Counted from the stretch's first letter, positions 1 through 13,768 are shown. The stretch is 64,000 bases of DNA from Loxodes magnus (GCA_946699065.1 CAMPDV010001944.1:1-64000), one strand, 5' to 3'. A program made the numbers and translations. The notes: generated by a model from the letters alone, not told the origin.

Positions 1-3000
1 TAGATGATTAACTGTCTTTACTATTTTCACTCTCTTCCTGACTTGATTTATAACCATTTCCTTAAGTTATTTTTAATTAAGCACTTGCAAATACTAGTTT
101 ATATGAGATTGTTTATACTGCTGATTATTTACGTTCATATACTTTATTCAAGCTTTAAACCAACATTTACAACTCTTAAAGTAGTCTTATATCAATTGAA
201 AGCACATCGTTCTAATGTTAACTCATTTAATAGTCAAGATTCTCTTTAGTTGCTTCTTCTTTGGGATCTTCAGATGAATCTTCTGAATCATCAGGGAATC
301 ATAATCTAAACTGTTTCAATAAACTTAGAGGAATGATTCCTCCATTTACTATAGAAATGAGCTATTTAATAATATTCTTAGATAATTGCTCATCTTACTT
401 AGAAAGAAGATATTTACGATCAAACTAACTTAGTTCATATCATTGAACACTTTATAACTAGTTTTTATTATTAACAAATGCTATTTTATTTCCTCTTTAT
501 ACTGCTTGTATTATTTCTTAAATTTCTACTCTACTTATAATTTTCCAAACTGTATCATTTTATACATCGCTTTTGCTAAAGTTTATAGTAAATTATTATT
601 AGTTTTATAGATCACTTATTATTTTTTTCTATATTACTACTTATAAAAGTCCTAGTTGCTTTTGTTTCCAACTTAGTTATTATTTCTTAAATTCTCTACT
701 AAGTCAAATTAGTTCAAGGTATTTACGACTTACTTAATAACTTCTAATTTGAACACTATTTCCATAACCTTTCATACCATAAATATACCAGTTGCAGAGA
801 ACTGATCACCCTCCATAATTACTTATCTCTTAGTACATTTAATGAGCTTCTAACTAATCATTTCGGAAAAGCTGAAAAATGATGAAGGCACTAAAAGGAA
901 TAACAAGAGCTTTATTTTCTATAAACTCTCTTAGTCCTTTTCTTTCAAGATATAAGGCAAGAGCAGTAACCATGAAACTATTAAGCTAGAAATCTCTTAT
1001 TTGCTACTTTAGATATTATTATAGTTATAGCATGTAAACTGCTTTAAATGTTTCTTCATTTTGTTAATTTTGTTGCAGACTAAATTTATTATTATCACTT
1101 TAGAATTTAAAGTATTTTTAAGTTAAGAAGTTTTAGAATTCTTAGTTCATGAATATTTATACAATTAGGCCTTAGATGAGTTTTCTATTATGCTTTTTAA
1201 CTTTAGTATCGTATTCTGCTTTAAGCTATTTCATGATTTACTGACTCTACTAAATGATCTAATTTAATGTTTGTTGCTAATCGCTTTTATAGGAGATTTT
1301 GATGATATCTCTATATTGGCAAATAGTATTTTGGTATTAGTGTAAATAGTTAAATATATTAGTTGATAGTAGATTTGATTTAAACTCTTGATATAGCTTA
1401 ATAATAAAGTCTTAAGTATCTTATTCTTGATATTAATGACTTTGCTATTAGTTCTAGTCAAGAGTTTTATAGAAGTATTATATTTTTGATTGATTATTTA
1501 TATTTAACTATTTCCTTCTCATATAATTTGGCTAAACTTATTTATTCTAATTACCTGCTTAGCTTTCTATATTTAAGCTATTTAGATTTTCAAATGCTTA
1601 AGTCATTTAGTCTTTCATTTATTAATCTAAGGACTTAGAACTCTTCACTAAGTAGTTTACGAAATTATGTAGATATCAAGATTATTAAGCTTCTTAAACC
1701 TAGAAAACAAATAACCTTTATAAGTGACTATAGTCATATTCCTGCTGCTAAAGCTTATTCTTTTCTATTTTAGACACTATTTATTTTAGTATCACTCCTT
1801 CTCTAGCTAATCTATCTTGCTCAAATTCTTCTAGGTAAATTAAGTTTCTAAACAGTATCGTAAGTTGCTTTACCAAAAACCAGCCATAATGTGGTGATTC
1901 TTTACCTGCAATCATGGTATCAATAAACTCTTTAGGTAAATAAATGTAGTAAAAAGGATTGCTTTCTAGTATAAGGAATATTCATCCTTTTATTAAGTTA
2001 AGCTAAACTGGCTCTTATGTGAACTTTACTTTAGTGAAGTCTTCATTAACTAGGATAGAATCGCTTGTAATAGTCATAAATTAACCCTACTTAAGTAGCT
2101 TCAGTTAATAGACTAAGATATTGTAAAGTATCATCTCTAGTTATTAGAAAGTAAAATTAGCTTATTTGCTTTTATTATTCTCTATAGCTTCTTATAGAGA
2201 TATGTATTACTATTAGTCTCTCTAAATTTCAACTTCATAAATAACTGTCAACGTTTTTTCTGTCGCTAGTTCATAGAGAATCTTTAACTGCACACCTTAA
2301 TGGTTATCATCATTGGAGTGCTTTTCTTCTTATTTAAGTTGGTGTTTTTTATTAAGCATTAGTACTCTTTGATCCATTTCTTTGTATACTTCTATTTTTA
2401 TTGAGACTCATTCATTATTTTTCTAAGCGTCTAATCAAAACTCAATTCTTGATTTTCCCACATTCAATGCTCTGACTAAAGATACTTAATGCAAACCAAG
2501 TATGGAAAAGGGAATTAAAGAGGCATATTTTTTATATGCTTAGGTTGCTAAATTATCTAAGTTTTTAGTATCGATTAGTGTATTTTATATTTAGTGTTTT
2601 AATAGTTAAGCATTTGATTATCTTGATTCTATATAGTTTTATGTATATTTATCACTTTATCAAATTGTTTCAATATTATATTATTTTATTAGTTACAATA
2701 TTAGTTAGAATGCTGTGTATTACAATAATTGCTTGTCTTATATGTTTCTCTAAGTATTCAGAACTATATGAGCAGGATTAATCTTCTAGTTTTCAAAGAT
2801 TTAATTTAAAGACCTCTTAGCAGTTTCATAATCTCTTCTTTCATTTTCTAAACTTGACCCATGAACGATAAAAAGCGAGCCATTAGCTATATCAAGCCCT
2901 TACATTCTTACAAGCTTATTTATATTGCTAATGCAGTTGTTCATTTTCTAGCTGTCAATGCTAAAAATAAACTTCATCACTTTAGCCTAGTTTAAGAGCT

Positions 3001-3436
3001 AATTTTGAAGGATTTTAATTTAGTTTAGTTAAAGTTGAAAAGAGTTTGAATCAGATTCCACTAGCGAATTCTAGCCACACTCAAAGACTTTGAAATTTTG
3101 ATACTTTTACCTAAGTGTATAGTCCGTTAAATAACTTTAGCTTTTTCCTAACTTGCCAAAATGAACGATCATTACTCTTTCTTGCTGCATTAAATTTGAT
3201 CATTCTTGTAAACTATTTAAAGAAGCAAAGAGCTATTCCTTTTACTGATTGAATTGAGAATAGTTATCTTGAAGGAATTACTCTAGTGCTGCTTTAAAAT
3301 TCTTCAAATTATTAATATCTTCGTAGTAACTTCCTAGTCTTTCCCTTAGTAATATTTTTCGCTTCTCTACAGTTTAAATCCATTTCGTCTAAATTTTATT
3401 GCTTTATGTTTCTTATGTTGATTCAGCTAAAGGCAT
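1..3436 (-). CDS. GTPase / kinase-like multidomain protein, left copy, 3' end outside window
   Basis: This is the inverted second copy of the gene at 55631-59572. It starts at the ATG whose complement lies at 3434-3436 and runs off the left edge, so about 87 percent of the gene is present. From start codon to window edge it is exactly as long as the matching part of the right copy (3436 bases). The coding parts therefore align without a net gap, while the 5' flanks differ by about 10 bases. That supports the frame and suggests protein-level constraint or a recent copy. The frame is open only if TAA/TAG are Gln and TGA is Trp. One difference seen is GGC here for GTC in the right copy (Gly for Val) just before the G4-like strand. 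Domains are described under the right copy. Function is inferred only from family resemblance. Confidence 0.6.
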
Positions 3437-3718
3437 TTCAAAGTCTAACTGTTTTATGCATGCATCTTTAAACTATTATTCGTTTTATAAATCCTAAAAT
3501 ATAAATGATTTGCTCCATTAAATGAGAGATTAATTTCCCGCTAACCCCATAGGATCTCCCTAGCTAATACATTTTAGTACTATATCCTAAATAGTCTATG
3601 CTAGCAAATTTTAATTTCCCTAATTTTTAATCTCTTTTATTTTTTACCTGCTTTGCCAAACTTACTCAGCAAACTCAGATTTTATTCTAACGTTTCACAT
3701 TTATAATGATAATGAAAT
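1..3718. repeat. IR-A, left arm of a long inverted repeat
   Basis: Bases 1-3718 are nearly identical to the reverse complement of 55359-59066. Homology ends sharply after the shared TTATAATG at 3711-3718. The outer end is not reached on the left, since the right-arm gene continues past 59066. Loop length is about 51.6 kb. The arm contains the GTPase-like gene and about 280 bases of its 5' flank. Confidence 0.9.
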
Positions 3719-6700
3719 TTTGAAATTTAAGTAAATTTTCTCATCAGATTTTAAAAGTTGTACCATCTAATGAAAAAGTTAATGAATGTAGCTCTAATAA
3801 AATAGAAAAATAAGAGATTATATATTAGATTAAAGAGCATAGCAATCGAACTTGCTGCTATTAGATTCTAGAAAGTGTATGACAAGAATTTGGATTATAT
3901 CATAATTGAATTATTATGATTGGTTACAATATAAACATTAATAACAAGAAATAATCTCTATATTTTTACTAATTTTTATATTGTAACTAAACTAAATTTT
4001 CTTTCTATAATAAAAAGAAAGATTTAGCTTGTCAAATAATTATACAAAATCTTTTAAATTTAGCAATTTATTTTATAACTTTAATATTAATTATTAAGAA
4101 AAGGGATAATAATAGCAATATCCTTATTAATAGATCAGTCATTTTATTTTGTATATTTAGAAGATATGCTTTTGTATTGTAGAATGAATGTTCATGTAAT
4201 AAATCTTCTACAATATTTCTCTTTTATGTCTAGTTATAAACATATTTTCAATAGTTTTAGATTTCTAGATTATTGCTTATAAATTATATTGCTAATGTAA
4301 GCTTAACTATTTTAGCTTAAGTTAATTAAATAAATCTTTTTATATCTCCTAAATTCTCTAGAATTCTTACAGATCTCTTTACTAAACTTTTCCTATTTTT
4401 ATGATTAAGCTAATGCTTAAGAGCTTATATCTAACTCCCTAAAATATTCTTTTTAGGAGCTAATTTTTAACTATAAAAGGCTTTATATAAGTAAGATTAA
4501 TAAAGTTTAAAGGCTATAATATAAAAATGACTAGAAAGAAAAGCTTTCATTTAATTTAAATAATAAATGCTAAAATTAAGTTTTTATATCAAATTAAAAA
4601 AACAATTTTTAGTTTATAAAATGCTTAAATTAAATATCTATTACAATTATCTCAGACAAAAGATAATAATAATAATAGAAGGAGATAACTAAATTCTAGT
4701 TTTTTATTTATTTTTCGCTTTAAAAAATTTAATAATTAGATAAATATTTGAGAATTAGTTTATTTACTTTATAATAATCTAATTTGTTTAAAGCAAATAT
4801 TAAAAAAATGAAAAAATAATTTATTATATAACTTTTTGTTAAATAAAGAGCATAATAAAGAAGCAGCTTTATTATAAAAAAGCTAAATTTAAAATTAGCA
4901 AGATAGGAAGAACTTGACCTTCTTAGTCTTAGTTGAAACTTATAAATGAATCTTTAGAGTATATTCCTTAAAATAGTTACTATTTCTATTTATTTTTACA
5001 AATTATTTAAAATCTAACTTTGTATCTTAGAATTGCTATGTTTTTGTCTTTTTAAATTTTTTAAATTTGATTTCTTTTATAAGATAGTTAGGATAAATAA
5101 AATGTTTCTTTGAAGGTAGCACTCTTTATCTTTAGAATTAGTTAAGCAATAGCAAAGCATAAAAATAAAAAGACTATTAAAACTAATAAATAAAGGTATT
5201 TGTATTAAATAGATAAAATAATTTCCTAAATACTTAATTATAGCTTTTCTAACTAAGTCTCTCTAACTATTAAAGAAAAATAAACAAAATTTAGAATGTA
5301 TTTAACTTTAAGTAAGCTATTTAAAAAGTTATTAATAAAAAGAATAAATAATATAAATAAGAAAGAAAAGTCTTAATAGTTTCTAATTTATAAAGTAGCT
5401 TATTAGTCATCAATTTTATTTTTTAAATAAGCATCTATCTATTAATTAAAATAAAGCAAAAAGAGATTGATAAAAAACCATCAATTTAACTTTTGGAGGA
5501 TAGTTATTTAATTTCTAGCTATCTTTTTAGCTTAAAATTAGATAATTACTTAATCAAGGGTTATTAATATTATTTAAGCATCTAAGTTATTTTGCGATAT
5601 CTTTGCTATGAGAAAAACTTTTAATAAATATTCTTAAATTAAAAAATAAAAAGAATCAGGATAAATTATTTAAAAAGAGCACTCTAAATAAATAAAATAT
5701 AAATCATAAAAGTTTATAAGGAAATATTAATTCATATAGCCATACTCTAAATATACTATGTAGCTATTTAGCATATTAAATATGCTTATATAATCATATT
5801 AAATAAATAATTAAGAAGATGCCTATTATCATATCTACCAAATATGCTTAACAGTATAAATAAAGTTTAATCTCCTAAGTATATCTAATAAAGAATTATA
5901 AAATTTAGAGATTATATCTCTCTTATTATAGAAAGGTTATTGGCTTGACTAATAAATGTATTATAAAAACTATTATTTAAATTTAAAGAAAATATATCAG
6001 TATAATTAGTTAAAATAATAGATAGGTAAGAAAAATAATTAAGTTGGTTATCTACAATTAAAACTTAAAAGATACTTATATTTATATTTGAATATAAATA
6101 TGATTTAATATAGCACTATAATTATACAGTTTATGGGTTAAGTTTAATTAGTTGGTTATAATTGAGTGTAATAATAGCTAAAATAATTAACTAGCAATTT
6201 AAAATATTATAAATATTTGATTACTTATAAAATAGTTTATATTAGCTATTCTTTTATTTGCTCTTTTACGTTTTTAAGATTCAGCTTTTTCTTTAATTAT
6301 ACAAGTTGTGTATAAATCTAAATTAAACTAAAATAGATAGTAAATGAATAAAGATAATTATAAACATATTACTATATGGAAGGTAAGAGTCTATCATAGT
6401 TAAGTAGCTAATAAATATTAAAGAATAATTTAAATTAGTCATAGCAATGAAAAGCTTACTATATATTAAAAGCTATAATCTAAAAATTAAAAAACTAGCA
6501 TTTAGTTAAAATCTAACTATAACTAATTCTTATAATTAATACTTCAAATAAAATATTTATTTCCTAAGAAGTTACTCTAATTATAAAATAATAGCTAACC
6601 ATTTTGGATATTCTAATTATTTAATTTTATCATTTAAATTAAAATTAAGCAATTGCTTTAGTTACTTAATTAAGTTAAATATATTCATAGTAGAACCAAA

Positions 6701-7650
6701 AACTATTTCCAGTCTTAAATTATTAAACAAAGGATATAAATAAATAATTCAAATATTTACTTTTCATTAGCTTTTTATAATATTCATATATTTCTAATCT
6801 ATCAGGTATCAAATTTTCATAACCTTAATAATAATATCAACAACTACCGAAGGATTTATAATCAAAGAAATTAAAATATTTTAGTCTTTCTAGTTAGTTT
6901 AAATTAAGTAATTAGAACAAATACTCAAATTATTTAATTTAAACTAACTATATTAAAAATATCATCAAATAAACCTTTAGCATTCAACACAATTTCTTAG
7001 TAAAAAGCCTTAATTCAATTAAATAACTAATACCATTTTTTATTCAAGCATTTTGTTAATAAAGCTAAACAAAAAATAGGATTTTACTATATTATACCTT
7101 TGATTAACTTCAAAACCTCAAATTACTATTACAAGACCCTATAATAGTCTTTTAATTCTAGCAAATACATTTCTATTTTTATGCAACTAATACATCTATT
7201 GATGCTAATAGTCGTACATTTAATAGAAAGAATTAATTTGAATAAGGTTGAATATTAGATTCTTAATTCTTACATTTATTAGTTTCTTAGATTAAGCATA
7301 TTTAAGACTAATTATATATAACCTTTCTTTTTCATTTAAATGGATCTACTTACTCATTCATATTCTTCTAGAATGCTTAGCTTGCTCAAATAACTTAGTG
7401 GGCCAAGAATTTAGAATATATGATAGTTCTTATATTTTTAGATAATATGATGTAGTTTTATTTTTTAAATAGAGGAAAATAGTAAAAATTAGTACTTATA
7501 AAGTATAATAATTAAATTGATGAATAATACTTGTATATTAAGCAAGTTGGAAATAATAAGTGATATAGATAAAAAGTATATTGTATAGAACTAATATGAG
7601 TATAATTAATAAGGATTTAAACTATTTAACTTTTATTTCTTAGGGTATAA
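3719..7650. other. AT-rich spacer without a recognised gene
   Basis: The stretch is roughly 80 percent A+T with many TTTA/TAAA runs. I see no frame with convincing protein character and no tRNA. The only structured element I could support is the dispersed repeat at about 3850-4530. Because almost every frame is open under the reassigned code, a small gene cannot be excluded. Confidence 0.5.
3850..4530 (-). repeat. Dispersed repeat family R1, copy 1 (reverse)
   Basis: The reverse complement resembles about 38400-39090, and part of it resembles about 54110-54600. Shared landmarks are CATTCTACAAT, a TTTGACAAGCTAA block, GTTACAATATAAA, and an AATTATGATATAAT block followed by CTTGTCATAC. I see no obvious coding capacity, so it is probably a non-autonomous mobile element. 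Ends are approximate. Confidence 0.55.
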
Positions 7651-8244
7651 ATGAAATCAGTATTCGCCACAAAAGACTCAAAGCAAACTTTATAATAACT
7701 AATAACTTATTCTCCTAAACAAATTAGTAAGAGATAAAAATTGCCGCCTATTTTATCTGAGAGTATTAAGAAGAAAATTATTAAAGCTTTAAAGTCAGAA
7801 ATTAACTTTTTGCAAAAGAGTGATAGGTTTATTGAAAATTGCTTACCTCAAGAAATATTTACGTCCAATCGAAAAGTTGAGAGAAGAGATAGAAGTGTTT
7901 AAAATCAAATTCCTAGATTTTTATCTACCTCTCAAAAGAAGACTAAAGATACAAATGCAGTTACGAAAATATAAAAGATGAGAGTTGCACATTAGCCAGA
8001 AAACAAAATTTCTTAGTAACTAGAAAAGTTGAGTGATCGGAGTCGCTGTTTCAAGCCATTTTTTACAAAGGGAGAACACTGGACATTCAACCAAATTAGA
8101 TTAAAATAAAAAAATTGAAGACAAGAAAATTTTGGAAAAGCATAAGAAGATGAACAATTGCTCGATCTGAATTTTTGTTCATCTATTAAAATACGTAGAA
8201 AAGAAAGATCTTTCAAAGAAAAAAATTATAGTATAATATACTAA
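7651..8244 (+). CDS. Small basic hypothetical protein
   Basis: The ATG at 7651 opens a 197-codon frame to a TAA at 8242-8244, read with TAA/TAG as Gln and TGA as Trp. The product begins MKSVFATKDSKQ, is rich in Lys, Arg, Gln and Ser, and has no signal peptide or membrane segment. It contains clusters such as KVERRDRSVQNQ and KIRRKERSFKEK. Base composition is clearly less AT-rich than the flanks, and Trp is rare (HWTF, KNWRQ), both of which argue for real coding. I do not recognise the family; the basic, low-complexity character would suit a nucleic-acid-binding or cytoskeletal protein, but that is a guess. The frame stays open past the TAA, so the true end could lie further on. Confidence 0.55.
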
Positions 8245-9422
8245 TTGACTTGTTTACATGTAATTAGCATAAATTTTTCATTAGATCAAGAAATATAGAA
8301 ACCATCAAATAAATTTTAAATTTCTAAAAAGAAACTAACAATAAATACTTAAAATTCCAATAATTTAGTATGCTTATAAAGCGAAATTGATATATTTTAC
8401 CAGAATTTGGTTTGTAAATGGCTTTAAGAATATACATCAAATTATTAAATGCTGAGCTTATTAATTTCAATGCTTTAATATATAGCAGAATGTCTAAAGG
8501 TAAGTGAAGTCTATTGTATAAACTATTCTTGAAAAAGCAAAGTTTTAAGTTGTTTGATTCATATAAGAAAATAAAACATTTCTAAGTAGTTAGTACATAA
8601 CTTAAATTACTCATATTCTGCATTCTAAGTAAATTTTTCATACTTTCTTAAAAGTGCTATAAGTGTTGATTTTTTCAAATAATCATTTTAAATTATAAAA
8701 ATAAAAATTAATTAAGCTTAAATAACTTCCTACAGAAGAAGTTATTTATAGCAGAATGAATTTTAGACAATTTAATAGATATCATTACAACAATTTTTAG
8801 AAGCTTTAAATCCTAAAGCATCTAACTTTTAGAATTAAATAGGAGTTGGTATGTATAATTAAAATATCATGTAAAGTTTTAAGTTCTGCTTTTTAGGTTA
8901 TTTTAGATATTAATATTTAATCTCTAGATTTTAATATAAATTATCTCTATCTGAAAAATTTCCGTTTATAAACTATTTATCAGTAAAATATTCTAGAGAT
9001 CAACAAATTTTCATGATTCCCTCAAATGCTAAAATCTTATATAAAAAGTTTATCTTTTATAATTTTCCTGTCAATTTTAAAGATTATAAATAGCAAATAT
9101 AGGAATTTTCGAATTATTTACTATTGCTTTTTATGAACCAAGAGCTTAATCAAATATTTATAGATGAGGAAGCATTTCATTCTACTTATAATGATAAATT
9201 AAGAGATTAAGCAATTTTTTTACTTCCAATAAAGAAAACATTTTTTATCGATTTTTATCTTATTTTCAATTTTCTCTTACATAAATTAAAAAATTTTCTT
9301 GAAAAATTAAATGAACATATAAATGAAATAAGAATAATTAGTAAGTTGCGAAAACTACTTTAAATACTTGAAGAGAGAATTATTTTATATTTTAAAATTT
9401 AAATTATTATTTAAGACTTTAT
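8245..9422. other. AT-rich spacer, possible coding remnant at its right end
   Basis: Most of this is featureless AT-rich DNA. The frame of the 7651 gene remains open through it, and around 9013-9250 it gives a somewhat protein-like stretch (LFMNQELNQIF, DEEAFHSTYNDKLRD). I cannot tell a real exon from chance in such AT-rich DNA. A perfect hairpin lies at 8719-8748. Confidence 0.35.
8719..8748. other. Perfect 11-bp hairpin
   Basis: TAAATAACTTC at 8719-8729 pairs exactly with GAAGTTATTTA at 8738-8748 around an 8-base loop. It could be a transcript-end structure or the relic of a small inverted-repeat element. No function is shown. Confidence 0.4.
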
Positions 9423-10845
9423 CTATAAGACTCCATCTGAAAACTCTCCCTAACAAACTTTTCCGTTTGCTTGATAAAAAACTCCATGTCTTGTTATTTT
9501 ATCTTTCAGCCAATTACCTTGATATTTGCTTCCATTTGCATGTTTATAAGCTCCATATCCTTATCTTTTATCTTTTTACCAGTCACCTTCATAGGTATCT
9601 CCATTTTTTCAATAAAATGTTCCATTTCCATGCTTTTTATCCTTTATTCATTCTCCTTCGTATTTGTTTCCATTAGAATATTTGCAATTCCCATATCCTG
9701 CTTTCAAATCGTATTACCAATCACCTTCATAAGTATCTTAATTCACCCAGGTATATGTTCCTTTTCCTTATTTTTTACCATTTAAAAAGTTTCCTTCATA
9801 ATAATCTCCATTTTAAAATTTATATAATCCATTTCCTGTTCTTTTATTTTTAATTCAATCTACTTCATAAATATCTCCATTCGCTCTAATTAGCGTTCCT
9901 TAACCTTATTTTTTATTATTTACAAGCTATCCTTCGTATTTATTGCCATTTTAATATTTCATAATCCCATCTCCTGTTCTAGTATCTTAATCCCAATCAC
10001 CTCCAAAAGTATCTCCATTTTACCAGGTGTATATCCCTTTTCCTTATTTTTTGCCATTTATTATATCACCTTCATATTTATCACCATTTTCATATAATAA
10101 TTATTTTTATTTCATATCTATATTTTTTTACATTTCTTCCTATTTCTTCTCTTTCTCCTTCATTGACTCCCTTTATTAGAACACTCTCTATCACTTTTTC
10201 ATATGGAATTCTTCTTGTCGCTATTTCTCACATTGTCATTCCTAATGCATATATATCTGACATTGCACTGTATTTAGGTTTCATACATAATAGCTCTGGC
10301 GCCATTCAGCTTAAGATTCTTTAAATCTCATTAATTCCATATTAAGAAATTTTTTATCTTGAAGTTTCTTTTTATTTCGATAAACCGAAATCACATACCT
10401 TTGCTATCTAATTCTCATCCAATAAAACATTCATACTTTTCAAATCTCCATGAATTATTCCTAACTCATGAATATACTTCAAACCTTCTACTATTTCTAT
10501 ACTTATTTAGTACTTTTAACTTCAGTCTATTCTTTATTCACTATGTAGTAAATTGAATAGCGACTAAGGCATAAGTTCCATTACTAAACCTGCAGGAGAA
10601 GAGCAATATCCATATAACTTAACAACATTAGGATGCTATCTCTAAGACATAATTTAAAGTTCATTTTACAATTCTTTTTCAGAGGTTTCAGTTAAGTTCT
10701 CTTCATAAAACTCTTTTATAGCAACTTCTTTTATTTCTTTCTATTTTCCAGCAGAAACTACTCCGAAGCTTCCTTTTCCAAGTTGTTTTATTTTTTGTAA
10801 GTTTGTGAAAGGAATAGAAAATTCCTCTTAATAACTAACTTACAT
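9423..10845 (-). CDS. TKL-type protein kinase with C-terminal MORN repeats, copy 3
   Basis: The start ATG is the complement of 10843-10845 (MQVSYQEEF). Kinase motifs in order are LGKGSFGVV, VAIKEF with the ATP-binding Lys, IHGDLKSMNVLL, CDFGLSKQ and, with TGA as Trp, SWMAPE. HRD is replaced by HGD. The C-lobe is shortened: after EGEREEIG the sequence jumps to the linker, without the helices present in copies 1 and 2. MORN repeats (YEGDW, KKQGKG) follow. They lie one base out of frame from the kinase; removing one A from the 7-base run at 10123-10129 restores a linker like that of copy 2. The end chosen is a TAG at 9423-9425, after DGVL, at the same place as the TAG that ends copy 2. MORN repeats usually mediate membrane or cytoskeleton association, so a cortical signalling kinase is plausible. 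The gene may be decayed or carry a sequencing error. Confidence 0.7.
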
Positions 10846-13694
10846 ATTATAATTTTAAGGAGAAGCAAGATTAAATATAGTGAAATATCAGAATAAAACT
10901 TAAATTAAAACTTAGCATTTATTGAATAAATAAGTTCTAACATAATAAGGTTAAAACTTTAGCGAATCTAAGCATTTTTTATTTTCATTTACATTGAACT
11001 AATGAATAGCTTAAGATTCTTTGTTAATATAAATTTATATTTAAGCTAGAAATTTAAATTAATTATATACTTAAGACTTTGAATATGACTAGTATAAATA
11101 GTTAAAGATTATATGTTAAAATTTTAAGTTATCTATCTTTTTAGCTTCTATCTTAGCAAAGTTAATTTAACTAGATTGTAAATTTTTTTTCTCCTTTATT
11201 ATTAGTAAGGCTTTAACACAAATTTTTATCTTTATTGTGAAATGATAAAGAAAGAAAATAGAAATGCTTATTCTATATAGTGAGATAACGCTTATAGTAA
11301 ATTCTTAAGAATTGCTTGAGAGTAATATTTCTCATAGTGTTAATTTGGATATTTGCTAGATTTTAATAAGGTTAGATAATTATCTATTTCACTCATTGAA
11401 ATGAGATTCAAGGCAGGCAGTTTACTAATAATAATATATTTAAATGCCAAAATTTTAGCTTCCCCTTAGTTTTTAACAAAGGACCTGCTGCCTTTTTTAA
11501 AGGATAAATACCATAAGCCTTTTTAATAATGGCAGGATATTATTGCTAAATTTTACAGAACTATGAGAGTAAATAATTTACTAAAAAGATTTAAAAGTAA
11601 CTTATTTAAAATTGTAACATGCTAAACCATTCTATGCAGTTAGTTTTTATCTATCTATTGAAAGCTTAAATAAGTATATAAATTGAGATTCTTTTTCTTA
11701 AAAAATTTTGTTTGATCCTTTTTTAAAACCACTGTAATTATAATTTTTTCAGATGTCCTAAGATTTTTAAGCATTCATTATTCATATTAAATTTCAGCTA
11801 AAGAATGAGTATACTTAATTTATCTTTGGTTTTAAGTAGCAAAATTAAAGCAAAAAAAAACTTAAAGATTTAAATAAAGTTGACTAGGTTAAATTAGCAA
11901 AGATGTACTTATATACTTATTCAAAGAGTATACTGAAAACCTAGTTATAATGATATAGTTTTGTTTATATGATTAAATATTTACTTAAAATTTAGTCAAT
12001 AAATAGTGAAAAGTTAAATAGTACTCAAATCAGATTTAGCTATTAACTAAATATTTTTAAAACATTTGCAAAATTAGATGAAACTAATTTAAATTCATTT
12101 TTTATTCTCATAGTAAACCTAATATCTAGCCAATTTTTATAATTGACGTATTTTATATAAGTAGCTTAAATCTATAGTCAAGTATAAAAGGTAGAATCAC
12201 AAAAATAATTTTATTAGTATGTTATTAGTTTGAACTGCACTCTTGTTAAAATAGCAAGCAAAAGATTTCAAATTTTTATATTCAAGTTATTTTATAACTA
12301 TTAAACTAGAGAAAGTATAATAAAATGCATTTCTGTTAGCAAAGATAGATTCTAAATAGATTCAATATAATTTTTTGTTTTATCGGATTAAAAGAAGAAA
12401 TTATTATTAGTTTCTTTCTTTTTTATTTTGTAATTTTTTCTCTTTAATATATTATAAGTTACAATGAGTGTAGTATATAACTAACTTGAAAAAGATTTGA
12501 ATGTAAAAAGTTTAATGAATAAATAATTAGAAAATTAATAAACTATAAAAGGAGAATTTATTTGAATTTTACAATAAAAAGAAAAGAAAAAAGGAATAGT
12601 TTATATAAGGGATAGAAAGGTTAATTGAAGTATTATTCAGATGAAATATGGAAAACAGAGTTATAGGAAATGATTATATGTGATCATTCGTTCGAAACTT
12701 AAAATATATAAAAATTTTATGTAAAAATTTTGAGAAAAAACTGTTTCTTTCAACTATAATAAAGAAATAAGATGAAATTGAAGCACATTCGAAGTGATAA
12801 AAAACTTTTGAAAGTGAAGTTATTTTTCAGTTATATATTGGAGAATTTACTATCTGAAAAAGATAAAAATTATTAAAATACATCAAAAAGGTGAAATTGA
12901 AACTATCTTAAAGAATTATTTATCTAATTCTAACAAGCTAGATAAATAATCAAATTTGTTGTTTTAATCTTTAAAAGAAAGAAACATTAGATAAAATCTT
13001 ATAAAACTACAATTATTCTTTATTAAAGCAAATTGTTAACTTCAAATTGCTTTTAAGCATTTTAGCAATGATAAATTTTCAATGATGATCCTATCTTTGA
13101 ATAATTTAGTACTTTTTGATCGAATTTTCTTATTTTTGCGCAATTTTTACATTTTGTTATGATCTTATAATTAAAAAGACTTTATTAATGGATCTTTTGG
13201 TAATTAGTTTAATCTTTTTTTATGTTTTTAAGAAAATTGGTAAAACATTTTAAAAAAGTTACCCCTAGATCAATTAAAGTATAAAAGTTCGATAATAGTG
13301 CTACTAAATTGTAGCTTTCTTAAAAAGGATTTAAGGTAAAATGGTAGATAATATTTTTATTAGCTTTGATCTATTCATTTTCGATTCTAGTGTATTCTAC
13401 TGATTCTATTAAGTAATTTACACTTATCGTGCTTTATAAATATATTGTGGATATTTATAAAAAGAGTATTAGTTAATAAAAGTAAATGGGCTAAGCAATC
13501 TCTTATTTTCCTTTAATTTTGTTACTTCATATTAGTCCAAATTTAGTAAAATTTTATCTAATGATTTACTAAAGAAATAAAGTTATTTAATATCTAAATA
13601 TTTGATTATAAGAGGCTTTTAGCTAAGGATTTAAATTAATAAATCCTTATAAACTAGGTATTATTATATAAGCAATTGCTTACTTAATTTTTAA
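10846..13694. other. AT-rich spacer without a recognised gene
   Basis: I see no motif I can name. A frame from 12515 gives partly protein-like text near 12880-13350, but its upstream half has far too many TGA (Trp) codons for a real protein, so I do not call it. Confidence 0.45.
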
Positions 13695-13768
13695 GGTCGC
13701 ATAGCTCAGCTGGTTAGAGCGCTGTGCTAATAACGCAGAGGTCGTGAGTTCGAGACTCACTGTGACCA
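13695..13768 (+). tRNA. tRNA-Ile (anticodon AAT)
   Basis: A complete cloverleaf of 74 bases. Acceptor GGTCGCA pairs with TGTGACC, allowing one G:T. The D arm is GCTC/GAGC and the anticodon stem is CTGTG/CGCAG with loop CTAATAA (anticodon AAT). The T arm is GTGAG/CTCAC with loop TTCGAGA, and the discriminator is A. A run of six T directly follows (13769-13774), a typical RNA polymerase III terminator. No intron. This is the best-preserved tRNA in the window. Confidence 0.93.

Noticed and set aside
1264..1461. Short standard-code ORFs throughout the window, including this one and its mirror at 57606-57803
   Set aside because: They are fragments or shadow frames of genes that use reassigned stop codons. 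This pair lies antisense or out of frame to the GTPase copies.
12515..13560. Long plus-strand frame under the reassigned code
   Set aside because: Its first 130 codons contain about ten TGA (Trp), far above real genes here, and no family motif is visible.
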